Shown here piece after piece: positions 57,169 through 64,000 of a stretch of 64,000 bases of DNA. The translations under genes were made by a program, and so were the position numbers. The notes beneath the pieces were generated by a model. The model searched no databases, was not told where the DNA came from, and worked only from the letters and a program-made list of their open reading frames with translations. Numbering within the stretch: the stretch's first letter is position 1; each line of letters starts with the position of its first letter. Origin of the DNA: Iamia sp038233075 (GTDB lineage Bacteria; Actinomycetota; Acidimicrobiia; Acidimicrobiales; Iamiaceae); contig JBBSMQ010000005.1 of assembly GCA_038233075.1 (NCBI GenBank), positions 62,001 through 126,000 on the forward strand, in the 5' to 3' direction.

Positions 57169-58356
57169 GTGACCCTGGAGCGGGCGGTGTCGGAGGCCCC
57201 GACCCAGGAGACCCGTCGCCGGCGCCGCCGGAGCCAGCCCGACGCCCCCCTCCAGGGCGTGGCCCGGGTCGACCGGCGGACCAAGGAGATGGTGGCGCGC
57301 CTCACACCCGGAGAGGTGGCCATCGTGAACCACCGGGACCTCGACCGGGTGGCGGCCGAGAGCCTGGTCGACACCGGTATCATCGCCGTCGTCAACGCCG
57401 AGGAGTCCCTCACCGGACGCTACCCCAACACCGGTCCGCTCCTGCTCGTGCAGGCCGGCATCCGGGTCCTCGACGGCGTCGGCCCCGAGATCCTGGCCGA
57501 TGTGACCGAGGGTCAGATCGTCGAGCTCGTCGACGACGAGGTGCGGATCGACGGTGACGTCGTCGCCCGGGGCACGGTGCTCACCGAGGAGGTGGTGCTC
57601 CAGCGTCTCGAGCGGGCCAAAGGGTCGATGGGCGACGAGCTGGAGCGGTTCGCGGCCAACACGCTCGCCTACATCCAGACCGAGGGCCACCTGCTCATCG
57701 ACGACCCCGACGTCCCCGACGTCCCCGTCGCGATCAAGGGCCGGCACGTCCTCATCGTCGTGCGAGGGATCGACTACAAGGACGATCTCGCTGTCCTCCA
57801 GGCCAGCGGCTACCTGAGCGAGGTGAAGCCCCTCCTCATCGGGGTCGACGGGGCGGCCGACGCCCTGCTCGCGCTGGGCCACACCCCGGACATCATCATC
57901 GGGGACTTCGACTCCGTGTCGGACGAGGCGATCGGCTGTGGGGCGGTGCTGGTCGTGCACGGTTACCGAGACGGCCGGGCGCCGGGCGGTGAGCGGATCC
58001 GCGAGCTGGGCCACGACCACGTCGTCTTCTCCTCCGAGGGCACCAGCGAGGACATCGCCATGCTGCTGGCCTTCGAGCGGGGCGCCGAGCTCATCGTTGC
58101 GGTGGGCACCCACAGCTCCATGGCCGAGTTCCTCGACAAGGGCCGGGGCGGCATGGCGTCGACCTTCCTCGTCCGCATGAAGGTGGGTCCTGTCCTGGTC
58201 GACGCCAAGGGCGTGAGCCGGCTCTACACCCGCCGGTTGCACAAGCGCGACCTGCTCTTGCTGGTCGCATCCGCCATCGTCACCCTGATCGTCATCGCTC
58301 TGGCCAGCGAACCCGTCCGGGTGCTGGTCCGAGGCCTCCTGCTCCCCCTCGACTAG
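57169..58356 (+). CDS. steA: SteA-like protein with thiamine-pyrophosphokinase-like domain
   Basis: 395 residues. Basic N-terminus, then GVARVDRRTKEMVARLTPGEVAIVNHRDLDRVAAESLVD and VVNAEESLTGRYPNTGPLLLVQAGI (parts). A domain with IGVDGAADALLALGHTPDIIIGDFDSVSD resembles thiamine pyrophosphokinase folds. One C-terminal helix (LLLLVASAIVTLIVIALAS) anchors it. The family is the actinobacterial SteA (Cg1603/Rv1697 type), paired with SteB; in Corynebacterium the pair affects cell separation. The GTG at 57169 lies far from pcrA (277-bp gap with only a GGTTGGCAACC palindrome). SteB follows after 7 bp. Confidence 0.88.
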   Translation: MTLERAVSEAPTQETRRRRRRSQPDAPLQGVARVDRRTKEMVARLTPGEVAIVNHRDLDRVAAESLVDTGIIAVVNAEESLTGRYPNTGPLLLVQAGIRVLDGVGPEILADVTEGQIVELVDDEVRIDGDVVARGTVLTEEVVLQRLERAKGSMGDELERFAANTLAYIQTEGHLLIDDPDVPDVPVAIKGRHVLIVVRGIDYKDDLAVLQASGYLSEVKPLLIGVDGAADALLALGHTPDIIIGDFDSVSDEAIGCGAVLVVHGYRDGRAPGGERIRELGHDHVVFSSEGTSEDIAMLLAFERGAELIVAVGTHSSMAEFLDKGRGGMASTFLVRMKVGPVLVDAKGVSRLYTRRLHKRDLLLLVASAIVTLIVIALASEPVRVLVRGLLLPLD

Positions 58357-58363
58357 GTCGCCT

Positions 58364-59521
58364 GTGATCAACCTCCGCTACCACATCGTCAGCATCACCG
58401 CTGTCTTCCTCGCCCTCGGCATCGGCATCGCCATGGGATCCAGCTTCCTCGGCGCCGCCGCCGTGGATCGGGTGGACGAGAACATCCGCGCCGTGCGCCA
58501 GGAGGCGGCCGACGCCCGCCGCGAGCGCGACGCGCTGGCCGACCAGGTCGGTGCTGACGACATCCTCCGGGCCCAGCTGTTCGAGCAGGGTCCGCCGACG
58601 GTGTTCACCGACGACCTGGCCGACGTCCCGGTGGTGCTGCTCACCGTCGGCGGGGTCGACGACGAGGCCCTCGATGCCACCCGGGTCGCGCTCGAGTCCT
58701 CCCAGGCCCGGTTCGACGGGGTGCTCCGCGTCGATGACAAGCTCATCGAGGCCGGCGCGGCGGAGGAGCTGGCGACCGTGCTGGGCGTCCCCGGCACCGC
58801 GGGGTCAGAGCTGCGCGCCGAGCTGGTCGAGGCCGTCGCCTCCGACCTGTCCGAGCACGGCGTGCGCCCAGGTGACCCCTCCACTCCGGGGACGACGACC
58901 GAGCCGGGCGCGACGACGGTCCCGGGGTCGACGGAGCCGGGCGCGACGACCGAGCCGGGCGCGACGACGGTCCCGGGGTCGACGGAGCCGGGCGCGACGA
59001 CCGAGCCCGGCGCGCCCGGCGTCCCGCCCGACCCCGGGTCGACCACGGTGCCCGCCGACCCCGGCGCCGAAGCGGTCGTGCCCGAGCCCCGCGACATCCG
59101 CGCCCTGGTCGCGGCCGACTTCCTGGCGTGGGAGCCCACGGCCGAGGGGCCCGAGGCGGCCGACCTGCTCGCCGGCACCGGCTACCGCTACGTGGTGGTG
59201 ACCGGCGTCGACCTGGAGGTGCCCGACCCCGCGTTCCTCCTCCCCGTGGTGTCGGCCATGGCGGTGGACGGTCCCGCCCCCGTCGTGGTCGCGTCGGGCG
59301 TCCGGGGGGACGAGGTCGAGGAGCGCGAGGCTGATCGCGTCCGTCCCCTCGCCGCCCTGCGAGAGGACGACATGCTTCGCGACCGGGTCTCCACCGTCGA
59401 CGACCTGGAGCTCTTCGCCGGCATCCTGGCCGTGATCGGTGCCGTCGAGGACCTGGCCGATAGCGATCGCGGTCACTACGGCCTCGGAGACGGTCGCGAC
59501 TCCCTCCTCCCACCGACGTGA
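58364..59521 (+). CDS. steB: SteB/MctB family copper-transporter-like protein with repeat insert
   Basis: 385 residues. An N-terminal helix (YHIVSITAVFLALGIGIAMG) and coiled coil (ENIRAVRQEAADARRERDALADQV) start the extracytoplasmic protein; C-terminal VVVTGVDLEVPDPAFLLPVVSAMA, DRVSTVDDLELFAGILAVIGA follow. MctB (Rv1698) has been described as a copper-related channel protein, whereas SteB in Corynebacterium works with SteA in cell separation; the sequence does not decide between these. A Pro/Thr/Gly-rich insert of two 17-residue repeats lies in the middle. It is the partner of steA, 7 bp upstream. Confidence 0.87.
   Translation: MINLRYHIVSITAVFLALGIGIAMGSSFLGAAAVDRVDENIRAVRQEAADARRERDALADQVGADDILRAQLFEQGPPTVFTDDLADVPVVLLTVGGVDDEALDATRVALESSQARFDGVLRVDDKLIEAGAAEELATVLGVPGTAGSELRAELVEAVASDLSEHGVRPGDPSTPGTTTEPGATTVPGSTEPGATTEPGATTVPGSTEPGATTEPGAPGVPPDPGSTTVPADPGAEAVVPEPRDIRALVAADFLAWEPTAEGPEAADLLAGTGYRYVVVTGVDLEVPDPAFLLPVVSAMAVDGPAPVVVASGVRGDEVEEREADRVRPLAALREDDMLRDRVSTVDDLELFAGILAVIGAVEDLADSDRGHYGLGDGRDSLLPPT
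58898..59015 (+). repeat. 51-bp in-frame tandem repeat in steB
   Basis: Two identical 51-bp units (58898-58948, 58949-58999) and a partial third encode TEPGATTVPGSTEPGAT repeats. The unit is a multiple of three, so copy-number changes would keep the reading frame. It lengthens a flexible Pro/Thr linker between the coiled coil and the C-terminal domain. Confidence 0.95.
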
Positions 59522-59578
59522 GGCCGGTCGCGGCGCTCCCCGACCCGCTCTCCGGCGAGCGGGTCGTGCTCCCGGGGG

Positions 59579-59584
59579 TACCGT
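59579..59584 (+). promoter_or_regulatory. -10-like box for the leader ORF of the acyl-CoA ligase
   Basis: TACCGT ending 7 nt before ATG 59592, the start of a short ORF rather than of the ligase itself. Confidence 0.4.
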
Positions 59585-59591
59585 CGGGCCG

Positions 59592-59660
59592 ATGTCGCCT
59601 GCTCCGACGCCCCTGACCACCCTGTCCCCGGGTCCGGCCCGGCTCGGGTCGGACCTGTGA
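59592..59660 (+). CDS. 22-codon leader ORF coupled to the acyl-CoA ligase
   Basis: ATG 59592 to TGA 59658-59660 codes a 22-residue Pro/Thr/Leu-rich peptide (begins MSPAPTPLTT, ends ARLGSDL). Its stop overlaps the GTG of the ligase (GTGA). A TACCGT box 7 nt upstream would make it the 5' end of a leaderless transcript, while the ligase GTG has no Shine-Dalgarno. Coupled re-initiation is likely; the peptide need not function itself. Confidence 0.4.
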   Translation: MSPAPTPLTTLSPGPARLGSDL

Positions 59661-61162
59661 TCCCCGGGCTCCGGACCCTCCGGCGCACCCGCATCGCCCT
59701 CGACGACGACCTGGTCCTCGGGGGCCTGCTCGAGCGTCTCGCCGCCGCCGACCCGGATCGGATCCTGGTCGACGAGGTCGAGGGACCGCGACGCACCCTC
59801 GGTGAGGCGGCGGCCCAGGTCGACGGCTGGGCCGCCGCCGTCGCCGAGCGGGTGGAGCCGGGCGAGGTCGTGGTCGTCGCCACCCCCAACGGCTACGACC
59901 AGCTGCTGCTCTGCCTGGCCGCCAGCCGGGCCGGCGCCGTCCCCGCCCCGGTCAACGATCGCCTCCGGCCCGAGGAGCTCGACCACGTGGTCGCCGACGC
60001 CGCCGCCGCCCTCGTCGTGCGGTCGGCCGACGACCTCCCGGCGGATGTGCCCCTCGGCCGGGCCCACCCCTGCGACCCCGGTGATGTCGGCGCCGTATTC
60101 TACACGTCGGGCACGACCGGTCACCCCAAGGGCGCCGAGCTCACCCACCGAGGCATCCTCGGCGGGCTCAACCGGGCCGCACTGATGCCCGCTCTCGGCC
60201 ACGGACAGGAGGCCGTGTACAGCCTGCCCATGGCCCACATCATGGGTCTGGTGGTCGCCATCGGGCTGGCCTGCGCGGCCGTCCCCGTGCGGTTCCTCCC
60301 CCGTTTCGAGCCCGATGCGGTCCTGGACGAGATCGAGCAGCGCCGGGCCGGCATCTTCATCGGCGTGCCGGCGATGTACCGGATGCTCCTCGACGCCGGC
60401 GCCGAGGACCGCGACCTGGGGTCGGTGCGGATGTGGCTCTCCGGCGCCGACGCCATGCCCGAGACCTTGGCCGAGCGGTTCTGTCGCATGGGCGGCACGG
60501 CCACGCTGCCGGGTGTGGGCACGGTCGGTCGGGCCGTGTTCGCCGAGGGCTACGGCATGGTCGAGACCGCCGGCGGCGTGGCGGCCCGGGTGGCCCTGCC
60601 CTACGTCCCCGCCGCGGTCGGGCGCCTGGGGGTGCCTCTGCCCGGCTACCGCACCCGTATCATCGACGAGGCCGGCGACGAGGTGGCCCGAGGCTCGGTC
60701 GGGGAGCTCCTGCTGTCGGGGCCCGGCGTGCTGAAGGGCTACCGGGGCGACGAGGGTGCGACCCGCGGCGCCTTCACCGAGGACGGGTGGCTGCGGACCG
60801 GTGACCTGGTGCGGCGGGGGGCATTCGGCCTCTTCACCTTCGAGGGCAGAGCCAAGGAGGTCGTCGTCCGGGGCGGTTACAACGTCTACGCGGTGGAGGT
60901 GGAACAGGCCCTGGAGCAGCACCCGGACGTGACCGAGGCGGCGGTGGTGGGCCTGGCCGACGACCGCTTGGGCGAGGTGCCCGTCGCCGCGGTCACCGCC
61001 CACATCGGATCCGACCTCGATCCGGAGGGGCTGCGGACCTGGGCCAAGGAGCGGCTCAGCAGCTACAAGGTCCCGGTGCGGGTCCTCATCGTCGACGAGC
61101 TGCCCCACAGCGGCACCGCCAAGGTGCAGCGGACCAAGGTCAGAGAGCTGTTCGGCCCCTGA
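59657..61162 (+). CDS. AMP-dependent acyl-CoA synthetase/ligase
   Basis: 501 residues. The adenylate-forming fold has P-loop FYTSGTTGHPKGAELTHRG, the A5 motif EGYGMVETAG, A7 DGWLRTGDL, A8 FEGRAKEVVVRGGYNVYAVEVE and the catalytic Lys near SGTAKVQRTKVRELF. It activates a carboxylic acid to acyl-AMP and then acyl-CoA; the chain length cannot be read. The N-terminal ~50 residues are shorter than in many fatty acyl-CoA ligases. The GTG start overlaps the stop of the upstream leader ORF. It is followed 59 bp later by a Tat-exported protein. Confidence 0.93.
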   Translation: MIPGLRTLRRTRIALDDDLVLGGLLERLAAADPDRILVDEVEGPRRTLGEAAAQVDGWAAAVAERVEPGEVVVVATPNGYDQLLLCLAASRAGAVPAPVNDRLRPEELDHVVADAAAALVVRSADDLPADVPLGRAHPCDPGDVGAVFYTSGTTGHPKGAELTHRGILGGLNRAALMPALGHGQEAVYSLPMAHIMGLVVAIGLACAAVPVRFLPRFEPDAVLDEIEQRRAGIFIGVPAMYRMLLDAGAEDRDLGSVRMWLSGADAMPETLAERFCRMGGTATLPGVGTVGRAVFAEGYGMVETAGGVAARVALPYVPAAVGRLGVPLPGYRTRIIDEAGDEVARGSVGELLLSGPGVLKGYRGDEGATRGAFTEDGWLRTGDLVRRGAFGLFTFEGRAKEVVVRGGYNVYAVEVEQALEQHPDVTEAAVVGLADDRLGEVPVAAVTAHIGSDLDPEGLRTWAKERLSSYKVPVRVLIVDELPHSGTAKVQRTKVRELFGP

Positions 61163-61208
61163 GGGACCGGCGCGACGACAGCGCCGCCCGCCAAGGGCTG
61201 ATGGCCAG

Positions 61209-61214
61209 TAGCGT
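61209..61214 (+). promoter_or_regulatory. -10-like box for the PhoX-like lipoprotein gene
   Basis: TAGCGT ending 7 nt before ATG 61222. It favours this start over ATG 61201, although an AAGGG stretch precedes the latter. Confidence 0.35.
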
Positions 61215-61221
61215 CATCCGG

Positions 61222-62466
61222 ATGAGCCCAGGGGAGCACGCACCCAGAGAGCGCACCGGCATGGATCGGCGCCGCGTCCTGCGCCTCATGGGGGTGGGGT
61301 TGGCGTCCTCGGCCATGGCGCCCTGGCTGGTGTCCTGCTCGTCGGACGACGCGTCCTCCGATGCGGCCGGTGACCCCACCACCACCACGACCACCGGCCC
61401 CGAGTCGACCACCACCACGGCCCCGCCCGGGCCCCTCGGCCCCCTGGGCGAGCCCGACGCCAACGGTCTACGCCTCCCGCAGGGCTTCACGTCACGGGTC
61501 GTGGCCCGCAGCAACGAGGAGGTCTCCGGCACCGGCCTCGAGTGGCACGGCAACCCCGACGGCGGAGCCTGCTTCGCGGTCGCCGCCGGCGGCTGGGTCT
61601 ACGTCTCCAACAGCGAGGAGGGCAGCACCGGTGGGGCCTCGATGGTCCGCTTCGACGCCGACGGCGAGATCGTCGAGGCGGCGCGCATCCTCGACGGCAC
61701 CGACAACAACTGCGCGGGTGGGGCCACACCCTGGGACACCTGGCTCAGCTGCGAAGAGGTGCCCGGCGGACGGGTGTGGGAGTGCGACCCCTTCGGCGTC
61801 GAGGAAGCCGAGGAGCGCCCGGCCCGCGGCCGGTTCAAGCACGAGGCCGCGACCGTCGACCCCGACGCCGAGGTGCTCTACCTCAGTGAGGACGAGCCCA
61901 ACGGCGCCCTCTACCGCTTCACCCCCGACGAGTGGCCCGACCTGACGGCCGGGACCCTCGAGGTGCTGGCCGGCGCGGAGGGGGAGCGACGCTGGGCCGA
62001 GGTCCCCGACCCCACCGGCGAGACCACCCCGACCCGTGACCAGGTCGAGGACGTGGTGCGCTTCGACGGCGGCGAGGGCCTGGCTCACTTCCAGGGCACC
62101 ACGTACCTGACGACCAAGGGCGACAACCGGGTGTGGGCCCTCGACGGCCAGGAAGTCACCGTCGTCTACGACCCGATGACCACCGAGGCCACCGAGGACG
62201 GCGAGGCGGTGCTCACCGGTGTCGACAACATCGCCGTCGACGCCGGCGGCGATCGCTACGTGGCCGAGGACGGCGGGAACATGGAGGTCGTCCGGCTCGG
62301 GCCCGACGATCTGGTCGAGCCGGTGCTGCAGCTGCCCGACGTCGAGGGCTCGGAGATCACCGGCCCTGCCTTCTCCCCCGATGGCACCCGGCTCTACTTC
62401 AGCTCGCAGCGCAACCCCGGTGTCACCTACGAGGTCACCGGCCCCTTCCCCCACGCCTCCGCCTGA
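61222..62466 (+). CDS. Tat-exported PhoX/DUF839-like lipoprotein
   Basis: 414 residues. A Tat signal (DRRRVLRLMGVGLASSAMAP) ends in a lipobox (WLVSC). A Thr-rich linker (TTTTTTGPESTTTT) follows, then a beta-propeller-like domain of the DUF839/PhoX type: LEWHGNPDGGACFAV, CAGGATPWDTWLSCEEVPGG, RFKHEAATVDPDAEVLYLSEDEPNGALYRF and GDNRVWALDGQ. PhoX relatives are calcium/iron alkaline phosphatases, but single-domain members may lack activity. It is probably surface-anchored. Start candidates are ATG 61201, 61222 and 61261. Confidence 0.85.
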   Translation: MSPGEHAPRERTGMDRRRVLRLMGVGLASSAMAPWLVSCSSDDASSDAAGDPTTTTTTGPESTTTTAPPGPLGPLGEPDANGLRLPQGFTSRVVARSNEEVSGTGLEWHGNPDGGACFAVAAGGWVYVSNSEEGSTGGASMVRFDADGEIVEAARILDGTDNNCAGGATPWDTWLSCEEVPGGRVWECDPFGVEEAEERPARGRFKHEAATVDPDAEVLYLSEDEPNGALYRFTPDEWPDLTAGTLEVLAGAEGERRWAEVPDPTGETTPTRDQVEDVVRFDGGEGLAHFQGTTYLTTKGDNRVWALDGQEVTVVYDPMTTEATEDGEAVLTGVDNIAVDAGGDRYVAEDGGNMEVVRLGPDDLVEPVLQLPDVEGSEITGPAFSPDGTRLYFSSQRNPGVTYEVTGPFPHASA

Positions 62467-62490
62467 CGGCAGCCACGGCGATCAGACCGA

Positions 62491-63042
62491 TTACCCGGCG
62501 GTGGTGGGGGGGACATCGCCGGACTCGACCACCGTGGTGGAGGTGGTCGTGGTGGTCTCGCGCCGGTCGAAGTTGAGGTCGACGTCGAGGCGACCGTCGA
62601 CGACCTCGACGCGATAGCTCTCGAGTCCCTCGCCGTCGGCGGGAGCGGTGAGCGAGTCCTCGCACGCGGCTCGGAAGAGCTCCTCGTCGGGCTGCCAGTC
62701 CCAGGTGCACGCCCGGCCGCGGTCGGGAGGCTGGGCCCGGAACGCGAACCAGCCCTCCTCCTGGTCGTCGCCCAGGTGCTGGAGGATGATGTCGCGGGTG
62801 ACATCGGTGCCGGAGTCGGAGATGTCGCCGTAGAGGATCGGACCCCTGTCGTCGATCTCGGCGGCCAGCTTCGAGGCGCTGCCGCCCTCGAAGGTCTGGT
62901 CGCCCAGGCGGACGTCGAGGCTGTCCTGGCGGGAGGTGAACACCGACGCAGCCCACAGCACCAGCAGGACGACCGCGACACCCACGCCGGAGACGGCCAG
63001 CGCCCTCCCGGCGTGACTGCGGGATCGCTCGACGGGACTCAC
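62491..63042 (-). CDS. membrane-anchored exported protein of unknown function
   Basis: 183 residues. A basic N-terminus and one helix (ALAVSGVGVAVVLLVLWAASVF) precede an extracytoplasmic domain: DSLDVRLGDQTFEGGSASKLAAEIDDRGPILYGD, ILQHLGDDQEEGWFAFRA, RACTWDWQPDEELFRAACEDSL and a Thr-rich tail (TTTTTSTTV). Two Cys (ACTWDW and AACED) could pair. I recognise no family. The GTG 63042 has GGGGA 6 nt upstream; a longer form starting at 63255 would run into the sucC promoter region and is less likely. Confidence 0.65.
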   Translation of the reverse strand: MSPVERSRSHAGRALAVSGVGVAVVLLVLWAASVFTSRQDSLDVRLGDQTFEGGSASKLAAEIDDRGPILYGDISDSGTDVTRDIILQHLGDDQEEGWFAFRAQPPDRGRACTWDWQPDEELFRAACEDSLTAPADGEGLESYRVEVVDGRLDVDLNFDRRETTTTTSTTVVESGDVPPTTAG

Positions 63043-63133
63043 CGGAGGTCCCCGGGACCACCGCGACGGACCGGATCGACCCCCGGGCGAGGGGCCTCGG
63101 CCGGCAGCCACGTGAGGGTCAGGATCACCTGCG

Positions 63134-63139
63134 TAGTAT
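63134..63139 (+). promoter_or_regulatory. -10-like box for sucC
   Basis: TAGTAT in the divergent gap, about 75 nt before the sucC ATG. Unlike the leaderless genes, sucC has a GAGGGAGA Shine-Dalgarno, so a normal leader is expected. No -35 box is clear. Confidence 0.3.
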
Positions 63140-63214
63140 CCCTGCCCGGGCCACCCGGCATCGAGTCGCACCGGCGCGCCCGACCCTGCCGCCCCGAGGG
63201 AGACCACCCGTCGC

Positions 63215-64000
63215 ATGGACCTGTTCGAGTACCAAGGCAAGCAGCTGTTCGCCACCTACGACATCCCCGTCTCCCCTGGCGACGTGGCCCTCACCGTCGA
63301 TGAGGCCGTGGCCGCGGCGGAGGCCATCGGTGAGTACCCGGTGGTCGTGAAGGCCCAGGTCCAGGTGGGCGGTCGGGGCAAGGCCGGCGGGATCAAGCTC
63401 GCTGACAGCGTCGAGGAGGTCCGCAGCCACGCCGAGGCCATCCTCGGCATGGACATCAAGGGCCACACCGTCGAGCGGGTCTGGGTTGAGAAGGCATCGG
63501 ACATCGCCGAGGAGTACTACGCCAGCTTCACGCTCGACCGCTCGGCCAAGTCGCACCTGGGGATGCTGTCGGCCCAGGGCGGGGTGGAGATCGAGACCGT
63601 GGCCGAGACCGACCCCGACGCCATCGCCAAGATCTGGGTCGATCCCGTGGACGGTCTCACCGAGGAGGCGGCCCGCCGCTGGGTGGCGGGTGCCCACCTG
63701 AACCCTGACGCCATCGAGGGCACGGTCGACATCCTCCAGAAGCTGTACCGGGCCTACGTCGACGGCGATGCCGACCTGGTCGAGATCAACCCGCTGATCC
63801 TCACGCCGGAGGGCAAGGTCCACGCCCTCGACGCCAAGGTCACCCTCGACGGCAACGCCGACTTCCGCCACGACCACTCCGAGTACGAGGCCACCGAGGA
63901 GCGTGACGCCCGAGAGCAGGCCGCCCACGACAAGGGGCTCCAGTACGTCGGCCTCGACGGCACGGTGGGGGTGATCGCCAACGGTGCCGGCCTGGCCATG
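63215..64000 (+). CDS. sucC: succinate--CoA ligase (ADP-forming) beta subunit, partial
   Basis: The first 262 residues are inside the window; the gene continues past the right edge. MDLFEYQGKQLFATYDIPVSPGD is the ATP-grasp start; VVVKAQVQVGGRGKAGGIKLADS binds nucleotide, and DADLVEINPLILTPEGKVHALDAKVTLDGNADFRH (part) holds the Mg-binding Glu and Asn. It forms succinyl-CoA/succinate plus ATP in the TCA cycle with SucD, expected next. GAGGGAGA lies upstream of the ATG. Confidence 0.97.
   Translation, partial: MDLFEYQGKQLFATYDIPVSPGDVALTVDEAVAAAEAIGEYPVVVKAQVQVGGRGKAGGIKLADSVEEVRSHAEAILGMDIKGHTVERVWVEKASDIAEEYYASFTLDRSAKSHLGMLSAQGGVEIETVAETDPDAIAKIWVDPVDGLTEEAARRWVAGAHLNPDAIEGTVDILQKLYRAYVDGDADLVEINPLILTPEGKVHALDAKVTLDGNADFRHDHSEYEATEERDAREQAAHDKGLQYVGLDGTVGVIANGAGLAM

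Noticed and set aside
62491..63255. Longer form of the membrane-anchored protein starting at 63255
   Set aside because: The extra N-terminus overlaps the start of sucC and its promoter region and has non-coding-like composition; GTG 63042 has a better RBS.

Overview
The window is about 64 kb of very GC-rich DNA with dense, mostly bidirectional coding. It looks like the chromosome of an actinobacterium, most likely class Acidimicrobiia. Supporting markers are a cytochrome bc1-aa3 supercomplex set with a diheme QcrC and the small subunit CtaF, an acyl-CoA carboxylase epsilon subunit, a SteA-SteB pair, a BldD-like regulator, GuaB3, and a mycothiol-dependent maleylpyruvate isomerase family protein. 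I see no rRNA, tRNA, CRISPR array, insertion sequence or phage module. A recurrent TANNNT box 6-9 nt upstream of many start codons that lack a Shine-Dalgarno sequence suggests that leaderless mRNAs are common.

Layout. 1-6.7 kb: partial CNNM transporter, gamma-glutamyltransferase-like enzyme, an overlapping FakB/DegV-PlsY lipid pair, thioesterase, glutaminase, 5'-3' exonuclease. 6.7-10.4 kb: split LigD-type modules (primase-polymerase and ATP-dependent ligase) flanking a glucose/sorbosone dehydrogenase-like lipoprotein. 10.4-12.5 kb: a patch with a kinase gene between a decayed fragment and an intact paralogous mycothiol-family gene. 12.6-20.3 kb: acyl-CoA carboxylase beta and epsilon subunits, Maf, DusB with a 46-bp tandem repeat over its stop codon, a secreted protein, a phosphoesterase and a CoA transferase. 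20.4-27.8 kb: two adjacent degenerate GGDEF proteins, Aat, hydroxyacyl-CoA dehydrogenase, TauE/SafE transporter, an S51-like protein that lacks its nucleophile, a cyclophilin and a BldD-like regulator that keeps the c-di-GMP-binding signature. 28-32 kb: aspartokinase, two tiny overlapping genes, an EamA transporter and aspartate-semialdehyde dehydrogenase (start of the Lys/Thr/Met/DAP pathway).

32.4-41.2 kb is the aerobic respiratory block: ctaC-ctaD-ctaF on the plus strand facing ctaE-qcrC-qcrA-qcrB-ankyrin on the minus strand, with a CtaG-like assembly factor next to ctaE. 41.2-45.6 kb: a DrrAB-type ABC exporter, a HepT-MntA toxin-antitoxin pair, an acetyltransferase and a HAD hydrolase. 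45.7-52.4 kb is a GMP synthesis cluster: guaB, guaB3 and guaA. GuaB is interrupted by a 185-residue mini-intein inserted three residues before its catalytic cysteine, which is the most striking feature of the window. An internally deleted PLP-decarboxylase pseudogene lies beside it. 52.6-54.3 kb: a MazF-type toxin with a CcdA-like antitoxin and a flippase-like membrane protein. 54.6-64 kb: UvrD/PcrA helicase, SteA-SteB, an acyl-CoA ligase behind a coupled short leader ORF, a Tat-exported PhoX/DUF839 lipoprotein, a small membrane-anchored protein and the start of sucC.

Other recurring themes are 1-4 bp stop/start overlaps inside operons, short coupled leader ORFs (4.5, 7.9 and 59.6 kb), and small tandem repeats in or near coding regions.
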